From Byssothecium circinans (Eukaryota; Ascomycota; Dothideomycetes; Pleosporales; Massarinaceae), in contig ML977027.1 of the NCBI GenBank assembly GCA_010015675.1, forward strand, positions 188,892-252,891: a DNA stretch of 64,000 nt. The letters run 5' to 3'. The notes beneath the pieces were generated by a model that made no database searches, was not told the DNA's origin, and saw only the letters and a list, made by a program, of their open reading frames with translations. Below are positions 1 to 11,860 of the stretch, one piece after another (the first letter of the stretch is position 1; every line of letters starts with the position of its first letter). The translations under genes and the position numbers were made by a program.

Positions 1-328
1 AAACGCCCTGTATACAGAGATTAATACTACTGTACAGCCTCATATCTCACATCCTTCAAATCTCATCGAAAACCCTCAAAAAACCCTCGTTGTAGGGCGA
101 TTTGTATGGGTGGTGGGGTACGTGCGTGGTTTTGGTGTCCGAGCTTTTTCATGAATCGCGTGGATAGTTAGATACTAACAGGTACCGAAATCGTAATGGG
201 CCCTCCTCACCTACATCGCGAACTCAAATCCATCATCTCCCATCGCCCAAAAACCACCCTTTGCCAACCCCGTCAATTCAATAATATCATGACCATCATA
301 CTCTCACATCACACCCCATCCCTCCCCA
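1..328. other. Intergenic edge, no gene seen
   Basis: The left edge holds C-rich, pyrimidine-biased sequence (around 225-330) lying downstream of the minus-strand gene that ends at 329. It is probably that gene's 3' UTR and flanking spacer. I see no convincing coding sequence or RNA gene. Confidence 0.4.
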
Positions 329-1354
329 TCATCTCCCTTCCCTCCGAAACGCTTCCTCTCTCTCCCACTGATCCTCCGCAAACACTTTATACGACAAGCT
401 ATACCTCCTCCTAAAATGGCCCGAAACCACAGAAAGAAAAGCATGATATTCATCCAACCCCACTTCTTCTCCCTCCCCTCCCTCCCCTCCTTTCTCTCTT
501 CCTTCACAATCGCCCGAAACTTCGGAATCCTCCTCCGATTCAACGTCAGAGATACACCAGTCCACCAACGTTCCAGGATGCATCTCGAACGGAGAGTATG
601 ACGAGCGAGACGTCGAGAACGTTGAAGCAGACGTTCCTTTTCGCGGGGAGGCGGGTTTGCCGAATGGGTAGGGTAGGGTTTGGATTTCCGACTCTTCGTG
701 TCGTTGTGGGTTTGGCGTTTTGGGGGACGTGGGGGAAGGAGGTTGGTTCATACACGGTAGTACTTTGCATGTCGGACCGTAGGAGTCTGGTTGAGTTTTC
801 GATGTCGACGGAGGGAGCTCGGAGGCCGAGTAAGGGGAAGGAAGAGTGATCCCGAGCGCTTTCGCGCAGTACTGTCTCAGACTTGACCGGTGCAATCTCA
901 AGCCTTTTCTCCCCTCTACTGCATTTGCTGATTGGGGGAAAGACGGCTTGGAAGTTGTTCCCGGTGGCGTTGGAAGGAGACTCCCGCTTTCACTTCGCTT
1001 TCTGCTCCTGCCAGCACTGCCGTTCTTTGGAGGAGACGGACAGAAAGGAGTCTGAGGAGGAGACGTGGAGACGGTCGTGTGCATCGGGTCCACGGTTGTA
1101 CTGCTGCTCCTGCGCTTGGCACTGATGCTGAAGCGGAAACTTTGTCTGAAGAGTGCGTTTCTTCTCTTCGGTTCTGTGCATTCTGGCTCTGGGACTGGGC
1201 TTGAAGTGATCGGAGCGGATGTCGATGCCGATGCTACCGGTATAGTGAAGACTCTTCGCGGGCCTGGCGATGGCCAGATTAAATATAGTGGGTTTGCGGG
1301 CGGTGGCATGCTTTTGGGTCGAGGTGTCGCTTCAAGTGCTGGTGTTGCATCCAT
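329..1354 (-). CDS. Hypothetical proline/serine-rich protein, 341 aa
   Basis: This is a single open frame of 341 codons. I do not recognise the family. The first ~230 residues are low complexity, rich in Pro, Ser, Thr and Arg, with several S/T-P sites typical of disordered, phosphorylated fungal proteins. A short basic stretch lies near residues 65-85. An acidic segment (about residues 265-300, with Glu/Gly runs) precedes a more ordered C-terminal part (about 300-341, with LDEYHAFLSVVSGHFRRRYS), which is the likeliest conserved piece. The start was chosen as the first ATG of the frame. There is no signal peptide or membrane segment. Long open frames on the opposite strand across the GC-rich part look like shadows. 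Function unknown. Confidence 0.55.
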   Translation of the reverse strand: MDATPALEATPRPKSMPPPANPLYLIWPSPGPRRVFTIPVASASTSAPITSSPVPEPECTEPKRRNALFRQSFRFSISAKRRSSSTTVDPMHTTVSTSPPQTPFCPSPPKNGSAGRSRKRSESGSLLPTPPGTTSKPSFPQSANAVEGRKGLRLHRSSLRQYCAKALGITLPSPYSASELPPSTSKTQPDSYGPTCKVLPCMNQPPSPTSPKTPNPQRHEESEIQTLPYPFGKPASPRKGTSASTFSTSRSSYSPFEMHPGTLVDWCISDVESEEDSEVSGDCEGREKGGEGGEGEEVGLDEYHAFLSVVSGHFRRRYSLSYKVFAEDQWEREEAFRREGR

Positions 1355-1737
1355 CTTGCAGAGATATTTTGTGTGTGTGAAGAGATACTCTAGCCTAGAG
1401 CCCCAGAGAGTCTGCGTATTAAAGAAACGAAAAGTAAGTCTGTGTCGACGTTTGATCAGACGGAAGCGTAAGTTTGTTGCTTTCCAAAACGAGACAACGG
1501 TGAAAGAAGTTCAAACTTTCAAACACCATAACAACTTGAATCCAGCGCTGCAAACAATCAAACAAGTAAGAACCCACACGAACAAACACAGTTAGGCATC
1601 ACTGACCACTATATATATACCGTCTCCTCCCAGGTTCCATCCCTCCCCTTCCACCATTCTCCTCCTCCCATCCGACACCCGTTCCAATTAACCCGCGCAC
1701 CAAAAATAACCCAATAAACACATCCACCGCGTGCAAC
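1355..1737. other. Intergenic, 5' flank of the 341-aa gene
   Basis: This stretch has no convincing gene. It holds the presumed promoter of the minus-strand gene and a pyrimidine-rich tract at 1620-1680 before a small plus-strand ORF. The tatatatata run near 1612-1620 could act as a TATA-like element for either side. Confidence 0.3.
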
Positions 1738-1911
1738 ATGCCATGCAACCTCCCCGTGCCTGTCACCCAAATCCACGGCTCACTCCTACAATCCAGCCCA
1801 CGTACCTCCCACCTCGCCGACCTCTGCACCGACGACATCGAATCCGACTACCGTCCCGCGACCGCGGAACGGGCCGCGAGGGAAGTGTCTAGATGCCGTT
1901 ATGACAGTTAG
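1738..1911 (+). CDS. Possible small protein, 57 aa
   Basis: A 57-codon frame begins with an ATG after a pyrimidine-rich stretch (1620-1680) and ends at TAG 1909-1911. Codons are strongly C-ending in the first half (CTC, ACC, ATC, CAC, GAC), as in genuine genes of this window. The C-terminal part is charged (DDIESDYRPATAERAAR). I recognise no domain. It may be a small gene, an exon of a longer gene whose other exons I could not join, or chance. Confidence 0.25.
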   Translation: MPCNLPVPVTQIHGSLLQSSPRTSHLADLCTDDIESDYRPATAERAAREVSRCRYDS

Positions 1912-3963
1912 CGAGGAGGGGATTGGCTCGGTGGCGCCGAGAGCCGGGAGAGGGGGCGGTGAACCGTGGTTGAGGATGGGGAGGGAAGGTATGGAAGCGA
2001 GGCTGAGCTACATGAAAGGCGTGTGTGTGACGGGTTTAATGGGTGTCAGTGCCGGGGAATGGGTAAGTGCTAGTGAGATAGTGGGTGTGGTGAGGCGAAG
2101 TAAAATGTTCCACTGGAACGAGGGGGTGGGAAAGCGAATGCGAGATCGAATGTCGTGACTGCTTCTTGCATAAAACGGACGCTTATATGTGCTGTACAGT
2201 TCAACATCTCAGTCATTGAAGAAGGACGGTGAAGACACAGACTGTCATACCCCGGAATTCTTTCAACTCAATCCTTCTCAACTGTCTGCATAAAACCCAA
2301 TTCACTGAAGTACCTAGCTGGTTCTCCCGCCTTGAACGCCCCATCCATCTACCATCACAATCGAAAATTACAATACTCCACAATCACACGAGAACAGGAT
2401 CTAAAGTCATACAAGTCAGAATCCGCCGGGCGCAATCGCACGCACGTGATTCCCCCCGGTACTCCACATCTCAACCACCCTTCCATCCCTATCCTCACTC
2501 ACAGCCATTCCCAAGCGCCACCCTCCCATACACCCCCTCCTCCCTAAAAAACCCTCTCATGACGCACGTCAAAAATCAAAGAGCTGCCTTCACCGCACAT
2601 CTTGCACATGCACGCGCCTGCCTCATCCGCTCCCCTGACAACAACCTCTGTTTACATTGCCCACTTGCATACAACAGAGTCTGCGAAATGGTATGACGCA
2701 ATCCGAAAGTGAAGATGCCTTGGTGACGTGGGAAAGTAAAATTGCGCGCAGAGGGAAAGTAAACAAAGATCAGACGAATCGCATTCACCGTCGTTGTCGC
2801 CGTCACCGTCACCGTCACCGCGCGTGGTACCACACCAGAAAAAAACAGAAGTGCACTACCCACTCACACTCATCGATATATAAAAAACCGCATGACATCA
2901 TGAAAACCCAGTACTTTAACCCGTAGCGAGCCATGAATTTCCCTATCAGATACCAGGCCAGATAAGCGCACCAACGGCATCTACAAGCAGACCAGACTAC
3001 GAACCAATGTTTTCCAAGATATCCCTTGATTCATAATGTATCGATCCCATAATCATCATCGATGATTGATCCGATAGTCCCTAGATAAAGTACATGTAGA
3101 AGAAAAAGACCGGGTCTTTAGACTCAAGTCACACACAAGGCTCCCAAAAAGGACGCCATGAGGAGCCATCATCCAGACCAAAAAAACCAACCCAGTGAAA
3201 ACCTTTGAAACTCATAATATCTATTCATTCCACCGTGATCCCCGCATCCCGTTAAGCCAATGATTTCCAGCACGGTACCAGTGCGCAACCTCCCAGCATT
3301 CGATCCCAAAGTGAATGGTCCAATCGTCGGAAAAGAAGCGACAGCGATAACCAGCCAATGAAGCAAAAGGAAGCCATCAAAGGATCCCTCTCTCCACAAA
3401 GAGAGAGAGAGGAGACCATGTCCAGCCAAGATGTCGTGAGCCAGGTAAGAAAACGGACGGAAGAGACCATGACTGGGTGTTTTTGTTGTGAAAAAAGGAA
3501 ATACTGTTCTATCGCAAGCCAAAGGAAAACAAAGAGGCGACTGTCGAGAATTCCAGGAGTGTTTCCGCACGTGGTAGCATGGACTTGGGAACCGACTATC
3601 AATCCGAGGAGAGAACGGGTTGTGATGAGACCGTTGCGTTCGCCAAGTCAATGGCGGATGCGGAAACCGGGTAGAGCACAGCTGGAAGAAAAGACGCTCG
3701 CTAGAGGTACAAGGCGAGATAGACCGCAAGGGTAAGCCAGTTGCCATTATCCAAAGCCGCAAGGAAGTAGTCGAAAGCAACTCAAGACTTGGTGCTCGAG
3801 TCCAAGTACTGACGAGTTCGCGGTGGAAGGTAAGATGATATTGGGTTTGGCAGTCGGTGGTGGGTGCCAGTCCATAGTAGTGGGGGCTAAACGTTGATAA
3901 GGGGATCGTTACGGGTAAGCAAGATAGTTTATAGGTGCAGTCGATAAGGGCAAAAGGTAGTCT
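1912..3963. other. 2-kb spacer, no convincing gene
   Basis: Several overlapping frames exist on both strands (for example 2229-2696 plus and 3169-3780 minus), but none has a recognisable domain, good codon usage or plausible splice partners. A CCGTCA hexamer repeated three times lies at about 2800-2820. The part next to 3964 is probably the 3' UTR of the large minus-strand gene. Confidence 0.4.
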
Positions 3964-6900
3964 CTAGTCAAGTTCCTCGCGGCTCGCGGCTGGGCGGATC
4001 TTCTTGACAAAGCACTTGACCCGGATAGACTCCAGGCAGGGGAACTGCTTGTAGGCGCGGCGGACTAGAGAGCGTGCAGGGGAGAGAGCTGAGAACGAAC
4101 GGGAGGCGCGGCCAGAGGACTGCTTGACGATAGTGCCGGTGGCAACTGTGTAGTCGACACCCGCTACGCTCAGAGAAAATTCCGCCGGGACACAGCCATA
4201 CACCTCCTCCTCAGGAGAAGACGCCATCCTCTACGCGAAGCTACCGCTGTCGTTTCCAGTCGGTGGACGCCCGTAGAAGCATACCCTCGGATCTTCTTCC
4301 TCTGGGTCGTATGGCAGTGGACTATACGGGCGCGTAGTGGGCGGATCCGACAACTCGCTGCTGGTCGGAGCGGTTGCTACTGTCGGTACTGGCTCGTTGC
4401 TGCTACCGCGATGTCTAAGGTTACGCACCCTATCAGCGACCTTGCGGCCAAAGGCTTTGACCTTCTGAACAAAGGTGGATTTGAAGTATCCGAGCTTGGA
4501 CATTCCAGTAACACCGGTGAAAGTGTTGCGGTGATTTCGAGTCGGGACTTCAGTTGACTGATCCACAGATTTCTCAAGATTGCCGGATCGGTGTAGCTCC
4601 TTGATCCGAGTTGAGTCTCGCGGGGCAGCCTGAGTCTTCGTGATGCGGCGTGACTTACGACCGAACCTAGTCTTGTTGGACGAAGGGGCCTCAAGCTCGT
4701 CGTCGGAAATCGCCAGCGAGTAGTTGCTGCTGTCTACGGCTAGGTGTAAGTGTGGAGGTAGCGTAAGGGCAGACGTAGGGTATCGTTCACCTGCAACGTG
4801 GGAGTGATCGTTGTCTCGCACGTGTACGGGTGCAGGAGCAAAGCCGCTCACGTCGACGCCGGGCTCGGAGGTACTGTTATGGTCTTGGCGTGGGCTTCGA
4901 CTGAGAGGGCGGTGCCAATCTTGTTGTACGTGTAGAGCTCGTGCAAGCGAGTTGGGAGAGAAGGAAGTGTCCTCTGCGGTTAACGTGCCTGCTGTGGACG
5001 CGTCGGACACACGCTGGCGCAGGTGGGAAGGGCCGTGACGAGGGGAAGATCTCGTAGGTGTAGAGGAGGGTAGCTTAATGTCAACCTGCAGGTCTTGGGC
5101 TAAGTAGCGAGAACAATACTTGCTGAAATTGAACGGATCGCTCAATCCAGCTGTAGGCGTAGAAGGGTGAAGAGATGAAGAGGATGGACGGGATTCGGAT
5201 GATGGGCGTGGTTTGTTTTGGTGGCCGAGAGAAACAGAGCGGGCGGGCAAAACAGCAGGAGGCGGCGCCTGGAGCACTGTTGTCGTGTGTTCGAGGGGGT
5301 TGCTATCACGTGTACGTGTATGGGCGACGCTCCAACTTCTCCCTTTCGTAGCCCCAATCACACCAAGCTCTCGTTTGATAACATTCTCACAATCACTCTG
5401 AGACACCTTTCCACCCGACTCCTGACAATTGACATTGCGTTCATAGACATCGTCGTCGACCACGGCCATCTGCGGTGAGCCAGGAAGAGCCCGCAGCCTC
5501 GCACTCGATCTCTTGTTCGCAGGACCAGCACCAACTTCGTGGATTTGCTCGATAGCTTCGTCAATGACCTCTCCTGTAGCATTGACTCCCTCGTTGGATG
5601 GATGGAGGTCTTTGAACGTCGGCAAGACCTCCCCAATCATCTTGGTAAGCCCATCAATGGATGGGATGCGGAAATCCTCCAAATCTTTCGCCAGCTTGGG
5701 CGAAAGAGGCCGCTTATGGAACAGCTGATACCCACTTTCGCGCTGCGTCGCATTCGTCGTGTCTAGAGCCCGGAACACGCTGAAGTATTTGTTGCGCCGA
5801 CGCTTCGCCGACGGCTCCGACTCCGAATCCTCCAGCCCATTACCATCCTGCCCACAACCCTCCCGAGGGAGATCAAGCGACCGCGAAGTGCGGGAACCAC
5901 GCGCATTGAAGTCCATATCACTGAGGAGGTTACCCTGGCTGAACTCAAGCTCAGGCAAAAAGCGCTTCCCGTCAAAGCGCTCATGCATACTCGGCTGAAG
6001 CGATGTGCGACCCCTCGAGAAACCTTCCACATCAAGAGAAAGATGAGTCTCTTGGACATCTGGCAGCATGGATATACCGACTCTGTAGGACGAGTGCCTC
6101 AAATTGCTAGCACTGGTATTGAGACTAGAGTCTTCGTGCGACTCCTCCTTAACGTCGGGCAAATAACTCCTTGGAATATTGCGATTTCTAATCGCGTACG
6201 GCGGATAGTAAACAGATTTCAGGTCAGTTGTTTTATCTTCCTGATCGATAGGGAGGTATGGCTCCAGTACAGGTATGCAACCACTCCTCGGGGGACGCGA
6301 AGGTTCCTCAGCATGACGTGGAGGATAGCTCAGGTGTGTTGTGGTCTCGCTGTCGCGGCGACTGTACATCGGGATTGAGGGAGATCGGGCGGGAGGTGTG
6401 TTTGTTCGTGTCCAAGAAGAGATATCATTGGGAGAATACACAGAGGACGGCTGTTGGATCCTGGACGACGGCGTATCGAATCCACGCTGCGAGGAAGAAT
6501 TTGGCTCCACAGCACCCGGTGTTCCCGATGTTCCAGACCTGAGCTCACTCGATGGTTTGCAAGAGCTGGCTGCGAAATTTGCCTGGAGTGGTGTTTGTCC
6601 TAGCACTTGTTGCTTCTTCAATACCGAATCCGGCACCTTGAGGGGCTCAACCATCTCTTGAGGCATCACGTTGGCAGTACCTGACACTGGCCTCCCGCGT
6701 ACTGCCGGGGGGGTTGGAATGTCCTGTCTAGCATCATGTTGATCCCCATTCTCGGAGGCTTCCTTCTTGGCCGCCCGTCGACTCGTTCCTGATCCGGATC
6801 TACCTCGAAATGCAGCTAAGAAATTGTTGAACATAGCACTGGAGCGCTGCGCTTCCTTTCCCGAACTCGACTGCCTCGGAGGTACCACCGGCGGCTGATG

Positions 6901-9108
6901 TACACCATTCTCCGGCACCAGGGAACTGCTGGACGGGGTAGCCGACCCTAAATTAGACCTCGAATCTCCACGAGATCGCGTGCCAGCATTTGCGACATTC
7001 GACTCTGACCTCGAGGTACTGAGCTGCTTAGGATCATATACCAGAGAAGACGGGATTGCTGTCTCAGGGACAGGGCGCATGAATCTCCGCTCCGATGCTT
7101 TTGAAACGACCAAGTTGGAAGACGATAACCTCGGGGGTGGTAAAGACATCGCGCGATCAGGTGTGACGGTGTCTCTGCAGGTCTTGAACGATTTTGCATC
7201 AGAATCTTTGAAGGGAGGGTCAGGTAGGGGCAATTCATCGGAGGATCTGACTGCAATGGCATCTCCTTTTCGTGAATGTTCCGTGAGCTCCGGCCGATCG
7301 GTACACGATTTGAACGATTGCTCATCGGAAGATTTGGCAGCATGCTTGCTTCTCTTGTCCGCTCGCTTGACAGCGGAGGCGTCCGCTTCAACAGTCTGGC
7401 CATCGTCGGGTTTGGTATCGGTGTGCTGATAGCCATCCAAGAGATCTGATATACCATCTTCAGTCGTGGGCTCGATCTCAGGTTCTGCTACCGGTGCAGT
7501 AATTTCCTCGGTATCCATGGTTATACCTTTGTCTGCAATGGTGGGAATGGAAGTCTGCACTGCGAATTCAAAGGTGGACGAATTCAGGATGCTCGTGTCT
7601 GCTTGCGATAGGATGCTGGGACGTTTGAGGTCAACTTCCTCGATCTTCAGGGATGAGACGAATCTGCCCTGCCTGGCAGTCCCTATGGTCGTTGTTTCGT
7701 CCCGATCGCTACCAGCCGATTGGTCCAAGCTTTTGCTCTCAACTGGTCCTCCAGATGACTCAATATCGGATGCGGGACCTATGACAGACCTCACCATGTC
7801 ACGCGTAATACGCCGCGGGACGGGCGAAGCAGGAAGTTCGGGGATGTCGAAAGCACTACTTGGTGTGTCGACAGCATGCTCGGTGGTGACGTGCGGCTCT
7901 TCCCTCCTGACAACTTGATCAGGGCTTCCTCGCTCTTCGAGAATAGTCTTGATGCGACGAGCTCCTCCAGTGGGCATCAAGTTGGAGTCCGCATCCTCGT
8001 GGAACTGCTCCGAGCCGTCATAATATGCCGGCTCTTCCTTCAACGGCATTACCCTGTGTACATACTGCGTGCCAGTCAAGCGTTCCATCGAGGCGTTGCC
8101 CTGGGGAGTTGACGGGAAGGTAGCATCGGATGATGGAGGGTCAGAGTCATTGCGCTGATTAAATGACCCACTCGAGAAGGATCCTTTTGCGGATCTATGA
8201 GACTTCTGCGATCTGTGTGAATGATGAGAGACGGCAGAGGACTCAAAGTCGGAGCGGCGATGATGTGATATCAGAGGCACAGGTGGAATGCCCGGACCGA
8301 TGTCACCATAGTATGTCGGTGTTTGGGCTCGTGGGTATGGTCCTTCCAGTGCGAAGCCTCTATCGTTGCGCCGAAGAGATGCATCAGAAGGCATCCTGCG
8401 TTGCATCGGTCGGGGTTGTTGAGCATATCCAGGTCCATACCCGTTCCGAGAACGAGGGCGTAAGCCTGTGGTGTCGCTGAAAGCAGGCGAAGCCGCCCTA
8501 TGTCCTGGAACCCTTGTCCCAGGCGGAGCTGGATAACCATAGTTGTATCCTCGAGATCCGGGCCGTGGCAGGCTGCGGATGCTAGTCATCGATCGGTGTT
8601 GTGATAGTGGGAAACTTGGCTCCGACGTATGTGCCGTAGTCAATGACTGGCTACGATTGCCTTCTCGTGGACGTCCTGCCCGGGGGATGAGAGGAGACGA
8701 CCCAGGAAGATGCATGACCGTCGGCGAGAGCGTATCGGCGACATACTGAGGCACATTGTTCTCTCTTGAGCGGCGTGTTCCTATTGAAGCGGAAGAAGGC
8801 AATTGCCGATGCCCAGGCTTTCGACTGGAATGAGCGGAGTGAGATGAAGCAGCTGAGAGACGCGAAGTCGCTCCACCTCGTCGTGGTTGGACTCGTGGTA
8901 CATTCGGCACCCTATGCGAGTCTAGTGTGAGCCCTCCCAGGTTGCCCATCTCTGTTGATGTGCGGAGCATCGAGGTGATGCCCGTCGAGAGCAGGTCCGA
9001 CTTCATATACGCCTCCGAAGCCCGCGACGGACCGCGTGAAGCAGTCGACATGTCCGACGCCCGGCTGGTGCGGCCGCTCGCGTTGAAGTCCCGCTCTGCC
9101 ACCGGCAT
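3964..9108 (-). CDS. Large disordered protein of unknown function, ~1694 aa
   Basis: The main frame (9108 down to 4231) encodes 1625 residues and ends in TAG. The same frame reopens after one codon and continues 87 residues to 3964. A 54-nt segment 4284-4231 starts GTATGC and ends CGTAG, sits in phase 0 and contains the stop. I therefore predict an in-frame intron joining the two parts; I see no clear branch site. Most of the protein is Ser/Pro/Arg-rich and disordered. More ordered islands are a KRRRNKYFSVFRAL segment (about residue 1120), a nearby DFRIPSIDGLTKMIGEVLPTF segment and the extreme C-terminus added by splicing. The N-terminus repeatedly shows RPGSRG-type motifs. No enzyme motif, signal peptide or membrane segment is visible. 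Function unknown; it could be a cell-polarity or cytoskeletal scaffold, but that is speculation. Confidence 0.7.
4231..4284 (-). other. Predicted 54-nt intron that removes an in-frame stop
   Basis: On the minus strand the segment starts GTATGC and ends GTAG, in phase 0, with length divisible by three. Splicing removes the TAG at 4233-4231 and joins the long frame to the 87-residue tail. If retained, translation ends at the TAG, giving a shorter protein with a different last 18 residues. Confidence 0.55.
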
Positions 9109-10029
9109 GGTGGCGATGGATTACGCACGCGGCTTGCTGTGCGAGGCGGGCTGCTGATCGTCGTGTTGCGTAGCGTCGTGGGTCGGAAAAGATGAGGTCG
9201 GTGAGGATGTTTTGAGCGAAGGGCTGGCGAAACAAAGCTGCCTGTGATGAGATGCCTATCCAAGCGTCCAAAAAGAACGGGTAGCGGTAAGGAAACTGAA
9301 AGCAGTCCCACTCTGCTCAGTCAGGAGATCAGAACGACGTGAAGAATGTACGGGGCGGTGTGGGATGGAGAGGAGAAAGGAGGGAAGATGGAGAGACGCT
9401 AGGAGGGTGGTGAGAAAGAGATTGTTGTGCAGTGTCGCCGCTGCCCAACATTGAGGGGCTACTACCCATCGCACTCACCTTCGTTGCCCCCTTCCTTCCC
9501 ACATTAGGCACTTGCGAATTTGGCTGCAGCAATGAGGAGAGTGGTTGGCAGACCGTCATGAGTTTCTCTACCTGCCTAGCCATCTCGGCGTGGAAGTCCT
9601 TGCACCGCTACCTACGGGCGCCGCACCGATCCGCATCGACGACAACCGACGAGCCGCCAGAGTCATCTACCGCTTGCTACGTGCCCTATACGCGTCCGAC
9701 GACTCTCTCCTATCTCTTACTCACGACCTCACATTGAACACTTGAACGAAGAGACATCTTACGCAAACACGCCAGGAAAAGACGTAAATACCATCCCGAT
9801 CCTCGCGCCGCTCTCCCATCTCCAACACCACAAGCAACGGATAGAGCGCCTCCGCGGCCTCGTCATATATACATTAGATAAGGAGGGCATACTGTACAGA
9901 AACACCACAGAGTCCAACATCGCCAATGCTGAAATCGCCACAGAAGAAATGCCAGCCAAATGGGGGTATAACATTGCGCAAAACGCTTTGAAAGAAGGGC
10001 AAAAGGAACGCCCAACGGGACGGAGTACA
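9109..10029. other. Spacer with the promoter of the large minus-strand gene
   Basis: This contains the presumed 5' UTR and promoter of the gene starting at 9108 and, near 10029, the 3' UTR of the gene ending at 10030. Open frames at 9432-9737 and 9742-10089 on the plus strand show no recognisable domain, and I do not call them. Confidence 0.35.
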
Positions 10030-11860
10030 TCACTCTACTATGGTCTCGACGCCAGAGGCTTTCTTCTTCATGAAAAGTTTCTTGAGTGATGAGAGACTAG
10101 ACTTCCGGAGGAGGCGGCGGGGAGTCGTGGTGTAGCTATCGAGAGATGTTTGAGCGCGCGGGGGAGGTACCCAGAGCGTGTCATTAGGGTCCGTTATGGA
10201 CGTACTGAAAGCAGGAGAGGCAGCACCATAACGGCCGGATATGGATTGCTTGGGTGTGCTGGGAGTACTGCTAGGAAACAAGCCAAATTGAGCACGAGGA
10301 TAGGAAGATTGGGCTGAAGCAGAACGTGGAGGTGCCATCGTTGGTGAGACCACAGAACCACCAGAAACGGATGAGTATGCAGAGTCTTTGCCGGTAAGTG
10401 GTGGACTGTACTCCTCCTTTCTAATTTCGACGCGTTTGGGTACTACAACCTCTTTTTCATCGTTGAATGTGACAGGCAGCTCCGGCTTGTAAACGTCTTG
10501 CTTGAGCGTAACAGCCGAATCGTCGCGAGCCGCGGTCCCTGCAATATAACCTTGGGAATACGAGGGGGCTTGATGATACTGTGGAGAGCCAGGGGTTGTG
10601 TGAGAGCCATGAGGCGGCTGACCCATCCCATGCTGTCTGGGTGAGGCGTCCGATTCTGCATCCGAGACGACACGAACGTGATTGTGGGAATTATGCGCCA
10701 AGCGGCTGCTCGTCTGTCTATGGTGGACGCCTCTCTCTGAACTGAAGTCGGAGCTTGCAGGAGATGTAATGAACGGCGGTCTCTCGTTCGGCACTGTGGG
10801 CAGCGGCTTGTTGTTTGCAAAGTTCCTGAATGGGCGGGCGGCTTCGCGCGAGTTGTTCGAATTCCGCGACGATGATCGGCTTGTAATCTACAATGATCAT
10901 GGGTTAGTTTCAAATGGTATGATATTTGCGCCAGTGCATCGATCATCTTACCAGACTTCGACGGCTCGCTGCCCCACACCGTTTTTCAATCTCATTGCAA
11001 TAGCTGCTGACTTGAACAAGCACTACACCCAGCTTCTCTGCCTTGGTGGCCAAGCTCTGCAGAAAATGTGCCCAACCGCCAGTGTTCCCACACATGGCCG
11101 TGTATATTCGTCCGACGTCGTCATTCATGGCAGTCCACTCATTCCCAATAGACATGAGATAGTGCTCCAGCTCTTGGTTTGCTTTCCGGAAACCGCTCAT
11201 ATCGGCCAAGTAGTCGTTCAGCAGTTGCGACATGCGGTTGATGGTCCGTTCGATGACCACATTTCCTTCTAGTAGCTGGGCGCGATAAGCGCGGTCGTCG
11301 AGAAGGCGATCAAACTCGTTTACGTGCTCCATGGGAACCCTCAGGCATTTCCTCCGGAACACCATGTCTTTTAGACTCCCCTCCAAATCTTCATTGGCCC
11401 GCTGCAAAAAGCTGTCGAGCTCATTGACGTGTTTGAGCAAAATGTCGGCAACGTCGGCCACGGATTTTTCCAAATGTTGGTGCAGGAGATGCAGGCCGAA
11501 GATGATCTGAGACGATGTCTTCAGCAATGGATGATATTTGCCCCGCGCACTATATCTCCAGTGGCAGTTGTAGGTGAAGTTCCAGTCTAGCTCTGTGGCA
11601 GATGGCTCTCTGCAAAGCAACTGTTGGCGCGTCTCGAGGCTCTTGGTGGGGATCTGGATGGGACTGCGTGCCGTCTCGCCGGTCGCTTCGAGCATCGACT
11701 CTTCGAACGGGCCCTGCATCGAGGGCAGCGGGTGTATGGGGAAAGTCATGATGTAGTTTTCGCGCGGGTCGTGCCAGGTGTTGGCGGCGTCCTCCTCGTC
11801 GGCATGAGGGTCGTGGGAGCTTCGTCGGTTCTTCAGCGAGGGCCTGCGAAAAGGCACCAT
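10030..11860 (-). CDS. Conserved-looking coiled-coil protein, 588 aa, one intron
   Basis: Exon 1 is 11860-10952 and exon 2 is 10887-10030. The 64-nt intron (10951-10888) has GTAAGA, an ACTAAC branch site and a TTGTAG acceptor, phase 0, giving 588 residues. The N-terminal half (about residues 100-300) is rich in Leu and charged residues and looks helical and coiled-coil, with LLHQHLEKSVADVADILLKHVNELD-like heptads. The C-terminal half is disordered and Ser/Pro-rich, and ends in a very basic segment (LKKLFMKKKASG). I do not recognise the family. The helical region resembles membrane-remodelling or cortical scaffold proteins only in a general way. It is divergently arranged with the gene at 12776, about 0.9 kb apart. 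Confidence 0.75.

Noticed and set aside
3169..3780. 203-codon minus-strand open frame
   Set aside because: No domain and no splice partners, and it lies in the presumed 3' flank of the 1.7-kb-residue gene.
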